Assembly: GCA_029780415.1 (NCBI GenBank)
Contig: JAKOYN010000150.1
Span: 1 to 43,399 of the forward strand
Direction: 5' to 3'
From: RXIX01 sp003989075
GTDB lineage: Bacteria > Pseudomonadota > Gammaproteobacteria > Competibacterales > Competibacteraceae
Length of the DNA: 43,399 nucleotides
How positions within the stretch are numbered: position 1 is the first letter of the stretch; every line of letters begins with the position of its first letter. The notes beneath the pieces are model-generated. The model did no database searches and had not been told where the DNA came from. It was given only the letters and a program-made list of their open reading frames with translations. This document shows, one piece after another, positions 31,499-41,649 of this stretch. The position numbers were made by a program, and so were the translations under genes.

Positions 31499-31837
31499 AT
31501 GAAACTGATCACTGCGGTTATCAAGCCGTTCAAGCTGGACGACGTGCGAGAGGCACTCTCGGAGGTGGGCGCGCAGGGTATTACCGTGACCGAAGTAAAG
31601 GGATTTGGCCGCCAGAAGGGTCACACCGAGCTGTACCGGGGCGCGGAGTATGTGGTGGATTTTTTGCCCAAGATCAAAATTGAGGTCGGCGTTGATGATG
31701 CGCTGGCCGATCGTGTCATTGAGGCGGTGACCCGCGCGGCGAATACCGGCAAGGTCGGTGATGGCAAGATCTTTGTTTATGACCTGGAGCAGGCGATCCG
31801 GATTCGCACCGGTGAATCCGGCACCGAAGCGCTGTGA
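31499..31837 (+). CDS. glnK: PII nitrogen regulatory protein GlnK
   Basis: A 112-residue trimeric PII protein that senses 2-oxoglutarate and ATP/ADP and plugs the AmtB channel. It begins MKLITAVIKPFKLDDVREAL, and the T-loop holds GRQKGHTELYRGAEYVVDF with Tyr51 for uridylylation. The B-loop VGDGKIFVYDLEQAIRIRTGE binds nucleotide. The true start is the ATG at 31499; the reading frame is open upstream but not PII-like. GGAG lies about 11 bases before it. It is linked to amtB (99 bp), which together with the sigma-54/NtrC signals argues for GlnK rather than GlnB. Confidence 0.95.
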   Translation: MKLITAVIKPFKLDDVREALSEVGAQGITVTEVKGFGRQKGHTELYRGAEYVVDFLPKIKIEVGVDDALADRVIEAVTRAANTGKVGDGKIFVYDLEQAIRIRTGESGTEAL

Positions 31838-31936
31838 GGAACAGGATGATGCCGCTTCAGGGCGCCGCTACGGTTTGCACTGGGCCTGTTTTGGAAAGCT
31901 GCATTTGAAACTCTAAAACCCGGGAGAATTTGACTG

Positions 31937-33301
31937 ATGATCCATATAAAACAAATGGCAAAAAGCGGCAGCCTGTTGCTGCTGGCAACGCTGATGCCGG
32001 CATTGGCGTTTGCGCAGGAAGCCGCCAAGCCGGAATTGAATTCGGGCGATACGGCATGGATGCTGACTTCGACCGCTCTGGTGTTGTTTATGACCATTCC
32101 CGGTCTGTCGCTGTTTTATGCGGGCATGGTGCGCGCCAAGAACGTGTTGTCGGTGATGATGCAGTGCTTTGCCATCACGGCCCTGATGACGGTGCTGTGG
32201 ACCCTGTACGGTTATAGCCTGGCCTTTGATACCACTGGTATGGAAGCGGGCGTGGTGAATCTCAATTCACTGATTGGCACCCTGAACAAGGCCTTCCTGA
32301 GTGGCGTGACAGTGGAGAGCCTGTGGCAGCCGCTGAGTGCGGTACCGAATGCGATTCCGGAAACGGTGTTCATGGTGTTCCAGATGACCTTCGCCATCAT
32401 CACCCCGGCGCTGATCGTTGGCGCGTTCGCCGAGCGCATGAAGTTCTCCGCCCTGCTGCTGTTCATGGGCATCTGGTTCACGGTGGTCTATCTGCCGGTG
32501 GCGCACATGGTATGGGGCGGCGCTGGTTCACTGATTGGCAGTACCTGGGGCGTGCTGGATTTCGCCGGCGGCACCGTGGTGCACATCAACGCGGGTATCG
32601 CCGGTTTTGTGGCCTGCTTGATGATTGGCAAGCGCAAGCATTATCCGCAGATGGCCATGCCTCCGCATAACCTCAACTTCACCATCATGGGTGCGTCGAT
32701 GCTGTGGGTGGGCTGGTTTGGTTTCAACGCCGGTAGCGCCGTCGCGGCCAATGGTTCGGCCGGCATGGCCATGGCGGTCACCCAGATTGCCACCGCCGCT
32801 GCGGCGCTGAGCTGGATGTTCGCCGAGTGGCTGTCGCATGGTAAGCCGAGCGTGCTGGGTATCGCCTCGGGCGCGGTGGCTGGCCTGGTGGCGATCACCC
32901 CGGCATCCGGCACCGCCGGACCGATGGGCGCGCTGCTGATCGGCTTTGCTGCAGGCGTGGTCTGCTTCCTGGCCTCGACCAAGCTGAAGCGGGCGATGGG
33001 TTACGATGACTCGCTGGACGTGTTTGGTGTGCACGCGGTCGGCGGTATTCTTGGCGCTATTCTCACGGGCCTGTGCGTTGACAAGAGTCTGGGTGGCGTT
33101 GGCCTTGCCGAGGGCATGACCATTGGCAGCCAGTTGTGGGCGCAGACCAAGGGTGCGCTGTTTACCATCGTCTACTCCGGCGTGCTGAGCTTCGTGATTC
33201 TCAAGGTGATCGACGTGGTGATCGGCCTGCGGGTGACCGAGGAGCAGGAAACCGAGGGTCTGGATATCGCGCTGCACGACGAGCGCGGCTACAACCTCTA
33301 A
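31937..33301 (+). CDS. amtB: Ammonium transporter AmtB
   Basis: A 454-residue Amt channel. A signal peptide (about residues 1-26, ending ALAFA) precedes 11 membrane helices. The pore histidines are His216 in GGTVVHINAG and His366 in FGVHAVGG. The ring around the external gate appears as PGLSLFYAGMVRAKN. The C-terminus (DVVIGLRVTEEQETEGLDIALHDERGYNL) is the classic cytoplasmic tail that contacts GlnK. GGGAG lies 9 bases before the ATG. It lies between two PII genes. Confidence 0.97.
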   Translation: MIHIKQMAKSGSLLLLATLMPALAFAQEAAKPELNSGDTAWMLTSTALVLFMTIPGLSLFYAGMVRAKNVLSVMMQCFAITALMTVLWTLYGYSLAFDTTGMEAGVVNLNSLIGTLNKAFLSGVTVESLWQPLSAVPNAIPETVFMVFQMTFAIITPALIVGAFAERMKFSALLLFMGIWFTVVYLPVAHMVWGGAGSLIGSTWGVLDFAGGTVVHINAGIAGFVACLMIGKRKHYPQMAMPPHNLNFTIMGASMLWVGWFGFNAGSAVAANGSAGMAMAVTQIATAAAALSWMFAEWLSHGKPSVLGIASGAVAGLVAITPASGTAGPMGALLIGFAAGVVCFLASTKLKRAMGYDDSLDVFGVHAVGGILGAILTGLCVDKSLGGVGLAEGMTIGSQLWAQTKGALFTIVYSGVLSFVILKVIDVVIGLRVTEEQETEGLDIALHDERGYNL

Positions 33302-33432
33302 GGATGTGGCAGGCGGATATCGCGTGCCGGCAAGGCACCGGTATCCGTCCAACATCGCATGCAGGCGCGGATTTCGGTTATATTCCCGCTCAGGTTTTGG
33401 TTTTGGATTAGGCGAAACGCCAGAGGGTATCC

Positions 33433-33771
33433 ATGAAGCTAGTCACTGCAATCATCAAACCGTTCAAGCTGGACGATGTGCGGGAAGCGCTATCGAGTAT
33501 CGGCGTCCAGGGGATTACGGTCACCGAGGTTAAGGGCTTCGGTCGCCAGAAGGGCCATACCGAGCTGTACCGGGGTGCCGAGTACGTGGTCGATTTCCTG
33601 CCTAAGGTGAAATTGGAAATCGCCGTTGACGATGGTCTGGTCGATCAGGTGGTGGAAGCCATCTGCACTGCGGCCAACACTGGCAAGATCGGTGACGGCA
33701 AAATCTTCATCTATGATCTGGAGCGCGCGATCCGGATTCGCACCGGTGAAATCGGACCGAGCGCCTTGTAA
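33433..33771 (+). CDS. glnB: Second PII protein (GlnB/GlnK paralogue)
   Basis: A 112-residue PII protein, very close to the first: MKLVTAIIKPFKLDDVREALSSIGVQGITV and an identical T-loop GRQKGHTELYRGAEYVVDF with Tyr51. Differences cluster around residues 60-85 and at the C-terminal end. It lies 131 bp after amtB on the same strand. The similarity suggests a tandem duplication around amtB. Whether it acts as general GlnB or as a second GlnK cannot be decided from sequence, so the symbol is tentative. A strong terminator follows 27 bp after the stop. Confidence 0.85.
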   Translation: MKLVTAIIKPFKLDDVREALSSIGVQGITVTEVKGFGRQKGHTELYRGAEYVVDFLPKVKLEIAVDDGLVDQVVEAICTAANTGKIGDGKIFIYDLERAIRIRTGEIGPSAL

Positions 33772-33798
33772 ATCGCGCCGCGAGGCGCAGGCAGCTAC

Positions 33799-33830
33799 AG
33801 GGCGGAGCCGCGGCTCCGCCCTTGCTATTT
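33799..33830 (+). terminator. Terminator after the glnK-amtB-PII unit
   Basis: A perfect inverted repeat AGGGCGGAGCCG / CGGCTCCGCCCT (33799-33822) is followed by TTGCTATTT. The T-run is interrupted, but the stem is very strong. Confidence 0.8.
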
Positions 33831-33891
33831 GCAGCGGGCGAAAAATGCGCGACCGTGGAGCATGTCCGGTGCGTGCTGTGGTGAATCTGTC

Positions 33892-35658
33892 GTGACCGAT
33901 AATTCCGAAACTGGCGCGGCGACGCCGCTGATCGTACTGCGGGATGCGGCGCACGGCTGCTGGCTGCGCTTTGGCGGGCCGCGCCGCCTGCTGGTGGCCT
34001 GGCGCGTCGAGGAGGTGTTGCCGTGCCTGGCCGAACTGGAGGCCGCAGTGGCTGCTGGTTTGCACGCAGCCGGTTTTATCGCCTACGAGGCCGCACCGGC
34101 CTTTGATCCAGCGCTGCGGGTGCGCCCGCCTGAGGCACAGTGGCCCCTGCTGTGGTTTGCGCTCGGTCCGCCGCCGGAACCCTTCGCATGGCCTGCCCCG
34201 CCGGTCCCGGTGATTGCAACGGATTGGCAGCCAGACCTGACACTGGCCCGTTACCAGCAGCGACTGCGCCATATCAAGGCGCTGCTCGGCGCGGGCACGG
34301 TCTATCAGGTCAATTTCACCTATCGCCTGCGCAGCACGTTTCACGCTGATCCCTGGCTGTTCTTCCAGCAGCGGGTAGCGGCGGAGCAGCCCCGCTATGG
34401 CGCCTACATCGACGGCGGTGACTGGGTGCTGGCCAGCCTGTCACCGGAACTTTTTTTCCGTCTCGATGGGCAGTGCATCAGCTCGCGACCGATGAAGGGC
34501 ACGGCGGCGCGCGGCCTGTGGTATCAACAGGATATGGCACAGGCTGCGGCGTTGCGGGCATCGCCCAAGGAGCGCGCCGAGAATCTGATGATCACCGACA
34601 TGGTGCGCAACGACCTGGGGCGCATCGCCACGCCGGGCAGCGTCACGGTTCCCGAACTGTTCGGTGTTGAGCGCTACCGCAGCGTCTGGCAGATGAGCTC
34701 GACCGTGCGCGCGACCACATCGGCATCGCTGAGTCATATTCTCACCGCGCTGTTCCCGGCCGCATCGATTACCGGCGCCCCCAAGGCCATGGCCATGGCG
34801 ACCATCGCCGCCCTGGAAACCAGCGCCCGGCACAGCTACACCGGCGCGATCGGCTTTGTCGCCCCGGCGCGCCAGGCCCAATTCAATGTGGCGATCCGGA
34901 GCCTGTGGCTGGATCGGCGTCAGGGTCAGGCTGAATACGGAGTGGGCGGCGGCATCGTCTGGGATGCGCGGCCGGCGCAGGAATGGCGTGAATGCCAGAT
35001 CAAGGCCCGCGCCCTGGGTTCGACAGCGGTGGAGTTCGAGCTGCTGGAGACACTGGCCTGGACGCCGGCCGAGGGCTATCGACGGCTGTCGCGGCACCTG
35101 CTGCGCCTGGCGCGATCGGCAGCCTACTTTGCCTTCAGGCTGGATCAGTGCGCGGTGCGCCGCGCTCTGACTGGACTGGCGGCACGCTTGCCGCCGCAAC
35201 CGCATCGTATCCGCCTGCAGTTGAGTCGCGACGGCACGCTGCAGCTCTCATCCCAGGCTTATGCAGTGCTGCCGGCCATGCCGCAGCGCATTGTCCTGGC
35301 GCGAGCGCCCATCGACCCGGCTGACCCATTCCTCTATCACAAAACCACGCAGCGGCATGTGTATCAGCAGGCCCTGGCGGCCCGGCCCGGCTGGGATGAT
35401 GTCTTGCTGTACAACGGCCGTGGCGAAATCACCGAATCGACCATCGCCAACGTAGTGGTTGAGATCAAGGGTATGCACTACACGCCGCCCTTGCGCTGCG
35501 GGCTGCTGCCCGGCACCTATCGGGATGCCCTGCTGGCGTGCCGGCAGCTTCGCGAGCGGGTGCTGACGGTTGAGCAGGTGGTAACCGGCGCCCGGATTTA
35601 TCTGATCAACTCGGTGCGCGGCAGTGGGCAGGTCGAACTGTGCGCTGGCCCGGATTAG
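33892..35658 (+). CDS. pabB: Fused aminodeoxychorismate synthase I / lyase (PabB-PabC)
   Basis: A 588-residue two-domain enzyme of folate (p-aminobenzoate) synthesis. The N-terminal part is chorismate-binding: YQQRLRHIKALLGAGTVYQVN, SSRPMKGTAARG, ASPKERAENLMITDMVRNDLG, ASITGAPKAMAM and GAIGFVAPARQAQFNVAIRS followed by GGGIVWDA. The C-terminal 200 residues are a class IV aminotransferase fold with the PLP lyase motif LLYNGRGEITESTIANVVVEI and GLLPGTYRDALL. PabA (the glutaminase) is not in the window. The GTG start at 33892 has GGTGA upstream; an ATG at 33862 is also possible. It follows the PII operon but is separated from it by the terminator. Confidence 0.92.
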   Translation: MTDNSETGAATPLIVLRDAAHGCWLRFGGPRRLLVAWRVEEVLPCLAELEAAVAAGLHAAGFIAYEAAPAFDPALRVRPPEAQWPLLWFALGPPPEPFAWPAPPVPVIATDWQPDLTLARYQQRLRHIKALLGAGTVYQVNFTYRLRSTFHADPWLFFQQRVAAEQPRYGAYIDGGDWVLASLSPELFFRLDGQCISSRPMKGTAARGLWYQQDMAQAAALRASPKERAENLMITDMVRNDLGRIATPGSVTVPELFGVERYRSVWQMSSTVRATTSASLSHILTALFPAASITGAPKAMAMATIAALETSARHSYTGAIGFVAPARQAQFNVAIRSLWLDRRQGQAEYGVGGGIVWDARPAQEWRECQIKARALGSTAVEFELLETLAWTPAEGYRRLSRHLLRLARSAAYFAFRLDQCAVRRALTGLAARLPPQPHRIRLQLSRDGTLQLSSQAYAVLPAMPQRIVLARAPIDPADPFLYHKTTQRHVYQQALAARPGWDDVLLYNGRGEITESTIANVVVEIKGMHYTPPLRCGLLPGTYRDALLACRQLRERVLTVEQVVTGARIYLINSVRGSGQVELCAGPD

Positions 35659-35688
35659 CACCGCGTAGCGCGGTCACGGTCGCGGCTG

Positions 35689-37113
35689 TCAGGAGGGCGT
35701 AGTCAGGCGCAGCGCCTGGGATAGGCTGTCCAGTTCGGTCATGCTGGCCTGCACCCGCAGCAGTGCATCAAAGGCCTGATCGCGGTTGATACCGAGGGTG
35801 AACATGGCCAGTGCCGGCAGGCGGTTGTTGTTTTCTTCGCCGAGGCCGATGTGCTGCAGCAGCCGGTTGGCGATCAGTACCAGATTGGCGTATTCGGCGT
35901 GCGGCTGGGTGCAATCCTCGCTGTGATGCCAGCGCGTCGCAGCGATGACTTCCTCAGGCATCGACCAGGCCTGCATCAGCCAGGCGCCGATATGCCAATG
36001 CTCGACACCCAGCACATAGCGTTCCACCGTGTTCAGTGCCACGTTGCGGTTGACGGCCAGGAAGCGGTTGAACAGGAAAAAGCGCGCCGGCAGGACGTGA
36101 CCCAGCACCAGATAGCCAAAATCGTGCAGCAGACCGCACAGATAGGCCAGCTCGGGGCGGATATTGATATCGCCAGGCAGCAGCTTGGCCAGTTCACTGC
36201 TCAGTGAAGCGCAGTAAACGCTGTGGCGCCAGAAGGCTTCCATACCTGCTGGCCCATCAACCGGCAGGTGGAAGGTTTTGCCCATGCAGGAGCCAAGCAG
36301 CAGGTTGAGCGTGTTGTCGGGGCCGAGGATGCGCTCGATCGCTGTTTTCAGCGAATCCACCGTGCCGTGATAGCCATGCAGGGGCGAACGCGCCCAGTAC
36401 ACCACCTGGGCGGCCAGACTGGGGTCCTGTTCGACGATTTGTAAAATGTCGTCGATCGCGAGCTGTGGGTTGGTGCGCAGGCCGAGGATTTGCTGGACGG
36501 TCTGGGGCATGATCGGCAGCTCGGTGATGGCCTCGATGCCCTCACGCAACTGCATGGGTGTGTAGCGCCGGGTGAGGTTGACCAGGTTTTGCGGGGTGAG
36601 CGCTTCCTGGTTGAGCAAGGTATCCAGATCATCGGCCGACACTGCGAACTGGGCCCAGCGTGCCTGAGAGAACATGTGGCGGAAATCGGTGCCGCGCATG
36701 CCAATCAGGGCTTCGCTGCCGCCGCTATCGAAGTAGATTTCCTCGTCCTCGTCGATCAACAGGCTGGTATCGACCAGGGCCGGCACTCCGAAGGCCTCGG
36801 CTAAAGGTGGGTGAGAGTAGGCGGCACAGCCCTGGCTTTTAAAGAAATCCAGGGTGTCGGTGCCATAGAGAGGTTCCAGATCGCGCTGCAGCACCTGGCA
36901 GATCAGTGAAAAATCCAGCATGTAGTTGCAGGGCAGGATGGCCATGATCAGGCCGACGTCATCGCGCAGCAGGACCGCGCGCGCCATCCGCCGTGCTGGC
37001 AGTTGCAGGTGTGCAGCGCTTTGCCAGAGTGTTTCACAGGATGGGCTGGCAATCAGCCGATAGGACAGATGCCGCTGATCGAGAAACGTCTGGACGGTAG
37101 CGGGCAGGTTCAT
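35689..37113 (-). CDS. YbaK-like deacylase domain fused to HDOD domain
   Basis: A 474-residue cytoplasmic protein with two modules. Residues about 1-155 resemble YbaK/ProX editing domains (VQTFLDQRHLSYRLI, ARAVLLRDDVGLIMAILP, GVPALVDTSLL, ALIGMRGTDFRHMF), but the catalytic Lys expected before the central strand is Arg45, so deacylase activity is doubtful. Residues about 165-400 are an HDOD domain (LPIMPQTVQQILGL, VEQDPSLAAQVVYWARSPL, WRHSVYCASLSSELAKLL, LLHDFGYLVLGHVLP), a signalling output module related to HD phosphohydrolases without their full metal site. The start overlaps the stop of the upstream FtsN-like gene as ATGA, making it third in an argS operon. The role is unknown. Confidence 0.82.
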   Translation of the reverse strand: MNLPATVQTFLDQRHLSYRLIASPSCETLWQSAAHLQLPARRMARAVLLRDDVGLIMAILPCNYMLDFSLICQVLQRDLEPLYGTDTLDFFKSQGCAAYSHPPLAEAFGVPALVDTSLLIDEDEEIYFDSGGSEALIGMRGTDFRHMFSQARWAQFAVSADDLDTLLNQEALTPQNLVNLTRRYTPMQLREGIEAITELPIMPQTVQQILGLRTNPQLAIDDILQIVEQDPSLAAQVVYWARSPLHGYHGTVDSLKTAIERILGPDNTLNLLLGSCMGKTFHLPVDGPAGMEAFWRHSVYCASLSSELAKLLPGDINIRPELAYLCGLLHDFGYLVLGHVLPARFFLFNRFLAVNRNVALNTVERYVLGVEHWHIGAWLMQAWSMPEEVIAATRWHHSEDCTQPHAEYANLVLIANRLLQHIGLGEENNNRLPALAMFTLGINRDQAFDALLRVQASMTELDSLSQALRLTTPS

Positions 37114-37858
37114 TGGATCTTGGCGGCAACCGTGGTTTGGGGCAGTGGCCGCAGGGCCGGCGGTGATACTGCGGTGGGTTGCCTGACGACGCGGTTGGTG
37201 GTGCCGGTCGATGCAGTCGAGCGTTGTACGGGGGGCGTGCTGCGCGTGGCGGCAGTCCGCGTCCTGGTATCGGTTTCGCTGGGGGAGGTGCGCTTATACG
37301 CGGGGGTCGTGCTGCGCGTGGCGGCGGTTTGGGGTTTGGTATCGTCGGGCAGTGCGCGCTTGTGCTCCGGTGTGGCGGGCGGCTGAGTGCGCATTGGGAG
37401 TTTCCGGGAAGGCGCGGTGGTCGGCGCGGCCTTTTCCTGGGGAACATCGACCTGACGCCTGGGCAGTTCGGTGTAGAAGTCGTATTTGGGCTTTTCAGGC
37501 GCGACCGGGGTGACCGGGGTGTGAGCAGCGCTGGCCGTGACCGCTGCCGTATGTGGCGCTGCGGCGCTTGCTGGCACCGGCGCGGCATGTGCTGTGGCTG
37601 CCGGTGCCGGTGCCGGTGCCGCTGCGGTGTGCGTGGCGGCGCTTGCGGGTGCTGCTGGCGCGGCTGCCGATTTTACCGGTGCCGGGGGTGGCGGCTGTTC
37701 GGCAAGAGTGGCCTGGGGAGGTGGCGTGCTGCGGATATAGGCGAGCAGGCCACCGAATAGGCTGATCAGGGACAGAGTCACCACCAGCAGGCCATGGCGA
37801 CGGGCGGCGCGGCGGCGGCGTTGCCAGGCACTCGCTGGTTTATAGTCGCTTCGAATGC

Positions 37859-37862
<4 letters not shown>
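37110..37862 (-). CDS. FtsN-like inner-membrane protein lacking the SPOR domain
   Basis: A 250-residue protein with a basic N-terminus, one membrane helix (about residues 24-43, LLVVTLSLISLFGGLLAYIR) and a long Pro/Ala/Thr-rich periplasmic part. The motif KYDFYTELPRRQVDVP (about 126-141) is the one that follows the membrane anchor in the SPOR-domain protein normally encoded after argS. However, no SPOR domain follows: the C-terminal 100 residues are Thr/Arg/Pro-rich with two 24-residue repeats ending TAATRST, and other frames hold none. It overlaps argS by 4 bp at its start and the HDOD gene by 4 bp at its end. The anchor may still be functional, but peptidoglycan binding through SPOR is lost. 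Confidence 0.75.
37236..37324. repeat. Tandem 72-bp coding repeat
   Basis: CGTGCTGCGCGTGGCGG recurs at 37236 and 37308, 72 bases apart, encoding the repeated TAATRST within two 24-residue units (KR--P--T-----TAATRST) of the FtsN-like protein. Confidence 0.8.
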
Positions 37863-39643
<1,781 letters not shown>

Positions 39644-39692
39644 GGGTCGGATTCTCGTACGGTGATGCGGTGGCGGCGCGGCAGGCCGCGGG

Positions 39693-41534
39693 CTAGCTGA
39701 TCATCGCCAGCTTGAAATGGTAGCTGATGAACTTTTTGAATTCATTGACGATCTTGAGCGAGTCGCGCAGCAGTTCCCGCTCCAGCTTGTTGAGGTCCTT
39801 GGGATTGAGGTAGTTGTCCTGCGGCAGGTCCTGGGCGAGCTTGTTCAGGCCGGCCTTGGTGCGCAGGGTGGACATATAGGCGAAGGCTTCGATCAGTTCG
39901 ACACCAAAGGAGGCATCGAACAGGCACTGTTGATCGAGTGCCCGGATGCGGTCGATGGTGTTGGTCTGCGGCAGCCGGTATTCCAGCGCCAGACTGCGGA
40001 TGCCGTGGACGATGGGGAAAATGCCCCCTTTTTTGATATCCAGTTCGGCGCGGCTTTTTTCAAGCACGAAATTGGTGAAGAAGCCAAGCGGGGTTTCAAA
40101 GGCCACCGTAGCGCGGGCGAACTGGCTGTAGAAGGAGCGGTGATCGCCGAGCAGGGTGTGCATGCGCTCCTTGACATCGCGCAGCAGGCTGTCATCGCCA
40201 GCCACGGCCATGGCATCGTAGAAGATGGCGAACTGCAGGAAGGATTCGCGCCCCGGATGGACGATCCACTGGAACAGCTCGTCCTTGAACGCCGTCGCCG
40301 ACTTGGTCCAGTACGGGTTCGACACCATGATGTTGCCCGGGCAGCGTGGATAGCCAAACTCGATCAGGCTGTCGGTGAATTCCTGGGTGATGCGTTCCAG
40401 GTCGGGATGGCTGAAGCCGTCGCGCAGGATCAGGGCATTGTCCTGATCGGTTTTCATCACCTGTTCCTCGCGGCCCTCGCTGCCGAGTACCAGCAGGCAA
40501 CTGTTGGCCAGCAGGTCCGGCGGGGCCAGCAGGTGGAACAGCTTACGCAGCATCTTTTTATTCAGCTCCGACACCAGTTGCATGATGTAGCGGATCTTGA
40601 TGCCTTTGCCGTGCAGGTCGCGGATCACGCCGATCAGATCACGACTGGCCCACTTCAGATCGTCCTTGCTGGTGGCCCGCTCGATCTGCAGGGCGATCAT
40701 GTGCGAGTGATTGGAGAGATAACTGAGCAGGTCGATCTGTTCGAGGATGCCGTGAATCTGTTCACCCTCACGGATCACCAGCCGGTTGATGTTGTGGCGG
40801 GTCATGCGCAGCAGGGCATTGAACAGGAAATCGTCCGGCTCCATGCAGATCAGGTTATAGGTGGCCAGCGGCCCGACCGGTTCGTCCACCGATTGCCGCT
40901 GGATAATGGCGGCCTCGCGCAGGTCGGTGGCGGTGACGATGCCCACTGTGCTCTCGGTTCCACCTGCACTGCGTACCAGCAGCGAGTTGGTTTTATGCGC
41001 CTTCATGGTCACGGCTGCGGCGTGGATGGAGGTATCCGCAGTAACGAACAGCGCTGGATGAATGTAGGCGTCCTGAATCTTGGCGATGGTGAAACCGGCC
41101 AGTTCCTGGCTTTCTTCCGGTCCATGCATGGCGGCGAGCCGTTGCGAAATCTTCTGATTATAGAACTCAGCCAGTTGTGGGTAGGATTGGACGCTTTGCA
41201 GGAACACCGCGCGCGGCAGGCGGAAGCAGCGGGTGGGCTCGCTGACCACAAAGCGGTGTTTGCTCTTGCCTTCCAGCAGGGCGCGGGCATCGAAAACATC
41301 CTCGGTGCCGTAGATCGAAACGACCGCTTCGCCATCCATCTCCTGTACGCAGCCGTCCATGATCAGGTACAGGAATGCGGGAATGGCACCGGCTTCGCAG
41401 AGCACTTCACCGGCGTGAAAATGGCCGACCTTGAGCGCCGCGGTCAGTCGCGCCAGCTCCGCGGCGGGCAGCTGATTGAACGGTGCCAGATGAGCGATGA
41501 ACGATGTTTGATCCAACTGATCCAGGGTGGTCAC
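39693..41534 (-). CDS. cNMP-binding / CBS / DUF294 nucleotidyltransferase protein
   Basis: A 613-residue cytoplasmic protein. Order: a cyclic-nucleotide-binding fold (about 5-120, FHAGEVLCEAGAIPAFLYLI), a CBS pair (about 155-285, HPALFVTADTSIHAAAVTM and GIVTATDLREAAI), a DUF294 nucleotidyltransferase-like domain with LVLGSEGREEQVMKTDQDNAL (about 390-410, GS plus the acidic pair) and the DUF294 C-terminal domain ending LLRDSLKIVNEFKKFISYHF. It resembles GlnD/GlnE-type nucleotidylyl transferases, and homologues are often next to actP. The GTG start at 41534 is preceded by a weak GGA; the longer frame (to 41741) would run through the terminator. Substrate is unknown. Confidence 0.83.
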   Translation of the reverse strand: MTTLDQLDQTSFIAHLAPFNQLPAAELARLTAALKVGHFHAGEVLCEAGAIPAFLYLIMDGCVQEMDGEAVVSIYGTEDVFDARALLEGKSKHRFVVSEPTRCFRLPRAVFLQSVQSYPQLAEFYNQKISQRLAAMHGPEESQELAGFTIAKIQDAYIHPALFVTADTSIHAAAVTMKAHKTNSLLVRSAGGTESTVGIVTATDLREAAIIQRQSVDEPVGPLATYNLICMEPDDFLFNALLRMTRHNINRLVIREGEQIHGILEQIDLLSYLSNHSHMIALQIERATSKDDLKWASRDLIGVIRDLHGKGIKIRYIMQLVSELNKKMLRKLFHLLAPPDLLANSCLLVLGSEGREEQVMKTDQDNALILRDGFSHPDLERITQEFTDSLIEFGYPRCPGNIMVSNPYWTKSATAFKDELFQWIVHPGRESFLQFAIFYDAMAVAGDDSLLRDVKERMHTLLGDHRSFYSQFARATVAFETPLGFFTNFVLEKSRAELDIKKGGIFPIVHGIRSLALEYRLPQTNTIDRIRALDQQCLFDASFGVELIEAFAYMSTLRTKAGLNKLAQDLPQDNYLNPKDLNKLERELLRDSLKIVNEFKKFISYHFKLAMIS

Positions 41535-41561
41535 GGCGGTTCGGTCCGGTTGCGCATAAAG

Positions 41562-41595
41562 AAAAACCCCCACGCGGCGGGCGCTGCGGGGGGGT
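41562..41595 (-). terminator. Rho-independent terminator after actP
   Basis: On the minus strand a stem ACCCCC...GGGGGT (41595-41590 with 41571-41566), with an inner GC-rich arm, is followed by TTTTTC. It lies only 28 bp before the putative start of the DUF294 gene. Confidence 0.8.
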
Positions 41596-41649
41596 ATGTT
41601 AGCAGGATTCACGCCGGTCGGGACGGTGTCCCGGCCAGCGGTGGCGGGC

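Noticed and set aside
33370..33432. Possible sigma-54 promoter before the second PII gene
   Set aside because: A GG-N10-GC pair exists (CGGTTATATTCCCGC) but the bases around it are far from the TGGCAC/TTGCW consensus.
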